Below are positions 6,068-6,566 of a stretch of DNA of 6,566 bases, one piece after another. The stretch is from positions 1 through 6,566 of the forward strand of contig NZSI01000055.1 of the NCBI GenBank assembly GCA_002696685.1. Reading direction: 5' to 3'. The stretch is from Chloroflexota bacterium (lineage in GTDB: Bacteria > Chloroflexota > Dehalococcoidia > SAR202 > UBA826). The number at the start of each line of letters is the position of its first letter. Positions within the stretch are counted from its first letter, which is position 1. The notes under the pieces are model-generated. The model was not told the DNA's origin and ran no database searches. It saw only the letters and a program-made list of their open reading frames with translations. A program made the translations under genes and the position numbers.

Positions 6068-6384
6068 CTTTACTCCTTAATCCGCCTTACTCTCGAATAT
6101 GTACGGCTCTAAGTATCTCCTCACCCACCTATTCACCTACCACCATTATCTTCTCTCGCTAGTACTATTTTCAGTCGCGCCGTGTAGTAGTTAAAATGGT
6201 AATATCCCGCCATGATCGTTAAATCTGTTGGACCTATAATAATGATTTCAGTATTCAGGAGTGCTCGATAATTAATTTCGGCACACTTTCATAAAGGGAA
6301 ACATGGTCTTACAAATAAATCGAATTAGGTGGCGCTCTCGTGGGGCTACCTCATTCACTGAAGGATGATGAAGGGGCTGTATTT
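6068..6384. other. Divergent intergenic region between the reductase and the DinB-like gene
   Basis: This stretch must hold the start signals for two genes reading outwards. A perfect -10-like TATAAT is present on the plus strand at 6235-6240, but no acceptable -35 box sits at the right distance, so it is only a weak candidate. A possible 21-codon reading frame lies at 6303-6368. No clear promoter for the reductase could be assigned on the minus strand. No terminator or RNA gene was recognised. Confidence 0.35.
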
Positions 6385-6566
6385 ATGACCGAAAAACAGG
6401 ATCAAATATTAAAACAGCTAAATGAATTTTGCCCTAGATTAATACAGCAACTCAGAAAATTATCTGAAGATGATTGGGCAAGGAAAAGCCGCTGCGATGA
6501 CTGGACAGTGAAAGACGTAATGGCACACCTATCATCAGTATTGACTAATTATCTTATTTTTATAGA
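6385..6566 (+). CDS. DinB / maleylpyruvate isomerase-like N-terminal fragment (cut by window edge)
   Basis: Only the first 60 residues are inside the window. They form a helical start followed by W31 and the block R36-CDDWTVKDVMAHL-S50. This resembles the conserved first-helix/second-helix region of the DinB-like and mycothiol-dependent maleylpyruvate isomerase superfamily, whose members read W-x(n)-S-x-C-x-x-W-[TS]-V-x-D-x-x-x-H-[LI]. H48 would be the first of three metal-binding histidines. The family holds thiol-dependent isomerases and S-transferases as well as proteins of unknown role, and the rest of the gene is needed to choose. The ATG at 6385 is preceded by AAGGGG (6371-6376) at 8 nt. 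An in-frame GTG at 6340 is a less likely alternative. It is read divergently from the reductase. Confidence 0.65.
   Translation, partial: MTEKQDQILKQLNEFCPRLIQQLRKLSEDDWARKSRCDDWTVKDVMAHLSSVLTNYLIFI

Noticed and set aside
1..6566. CRISPR array, toxin-antitoxin pair or phage-defence genes
   Set aside because: No regularly spaced repeats, nuclease, restriction, toxin or phage structural domain was recognised in any supported gene.

Overview
The window reads as bacterial accessory DNA of moderate GC content (judged by eye, not computed). It holds five complete protein genes, one gene cut by the right edge and one broken gene relic. Short Shine-Dalgarno sites precede most starts. The gene mix (DUF1800 + DUF1501 pair, NHL propeller, aldo/keto reductase, small cupin, DinB/MPI-like protein) would suit an uncultured marine Chloroflexota (SAR202-like) or similar environmental bacterium. 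That assignment is inference from gene content only; no rRNA or other marker is present.

Layout. 1-235: leader with no supported gene. 236-538 (+): small single-domain cupin. 685-897 (-): C-terminal relic of a DUF1800 gene, ending exactly where a tRNA 3'-end-like sequence begins (898-939). 960-989: good sigma70-type promoter. 1031-3700 (+): DUF1800 gene followed by DUF1501 gene. 3797-4831 (+): NHL-repeat beta-propeller gene, probably in the same transcription unit. 4983-5032: second, longer tRNA 3'-end-like sequence in direct orientation. 5114-6067 (-): aldo/keto reductase converging on the three-gene block. 6068-6384: divergent intergenic region. 6385-end (+): N-terminus of a DinB / maleylpyruvate-isomerase-like protein.

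Main observation. The DUF1800-DUF1501-NHL block, with its own promoter, lies between two direct copies of a 42-nt sequence (898-939 and 4991-5032, 5 mismatches by hand alignment). Each copy begins in a tRNA T-loop, runs through the acceptor strand and CCA, and continues 19 nt past the tRNA end. Neither copy belongs to an intact tRNA gene. A DUF1800 paralogue is severed at the left copy. This is the pattern expected of tRNA-directed site-specific integration leaving att-like scars. The roughly 4.1-kb segment would then be a cargo cassette with no integrase of its own, perhaps one unit of a larger tandem array at a tRNA-Leu-like site.

Working together. DUF1800 and DUF1501 proteins commonly occur as adjacent pairs of unknown function, and DUF1501 belongs to the alkaline-phosphatase-like superfamily. 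Here neither shows an export signal, and they are followed by a soluble propeller, so a cytoplasmic three-protein assembly is possible but unproven. The cupin, reductase and DinB-like genes are separate units.
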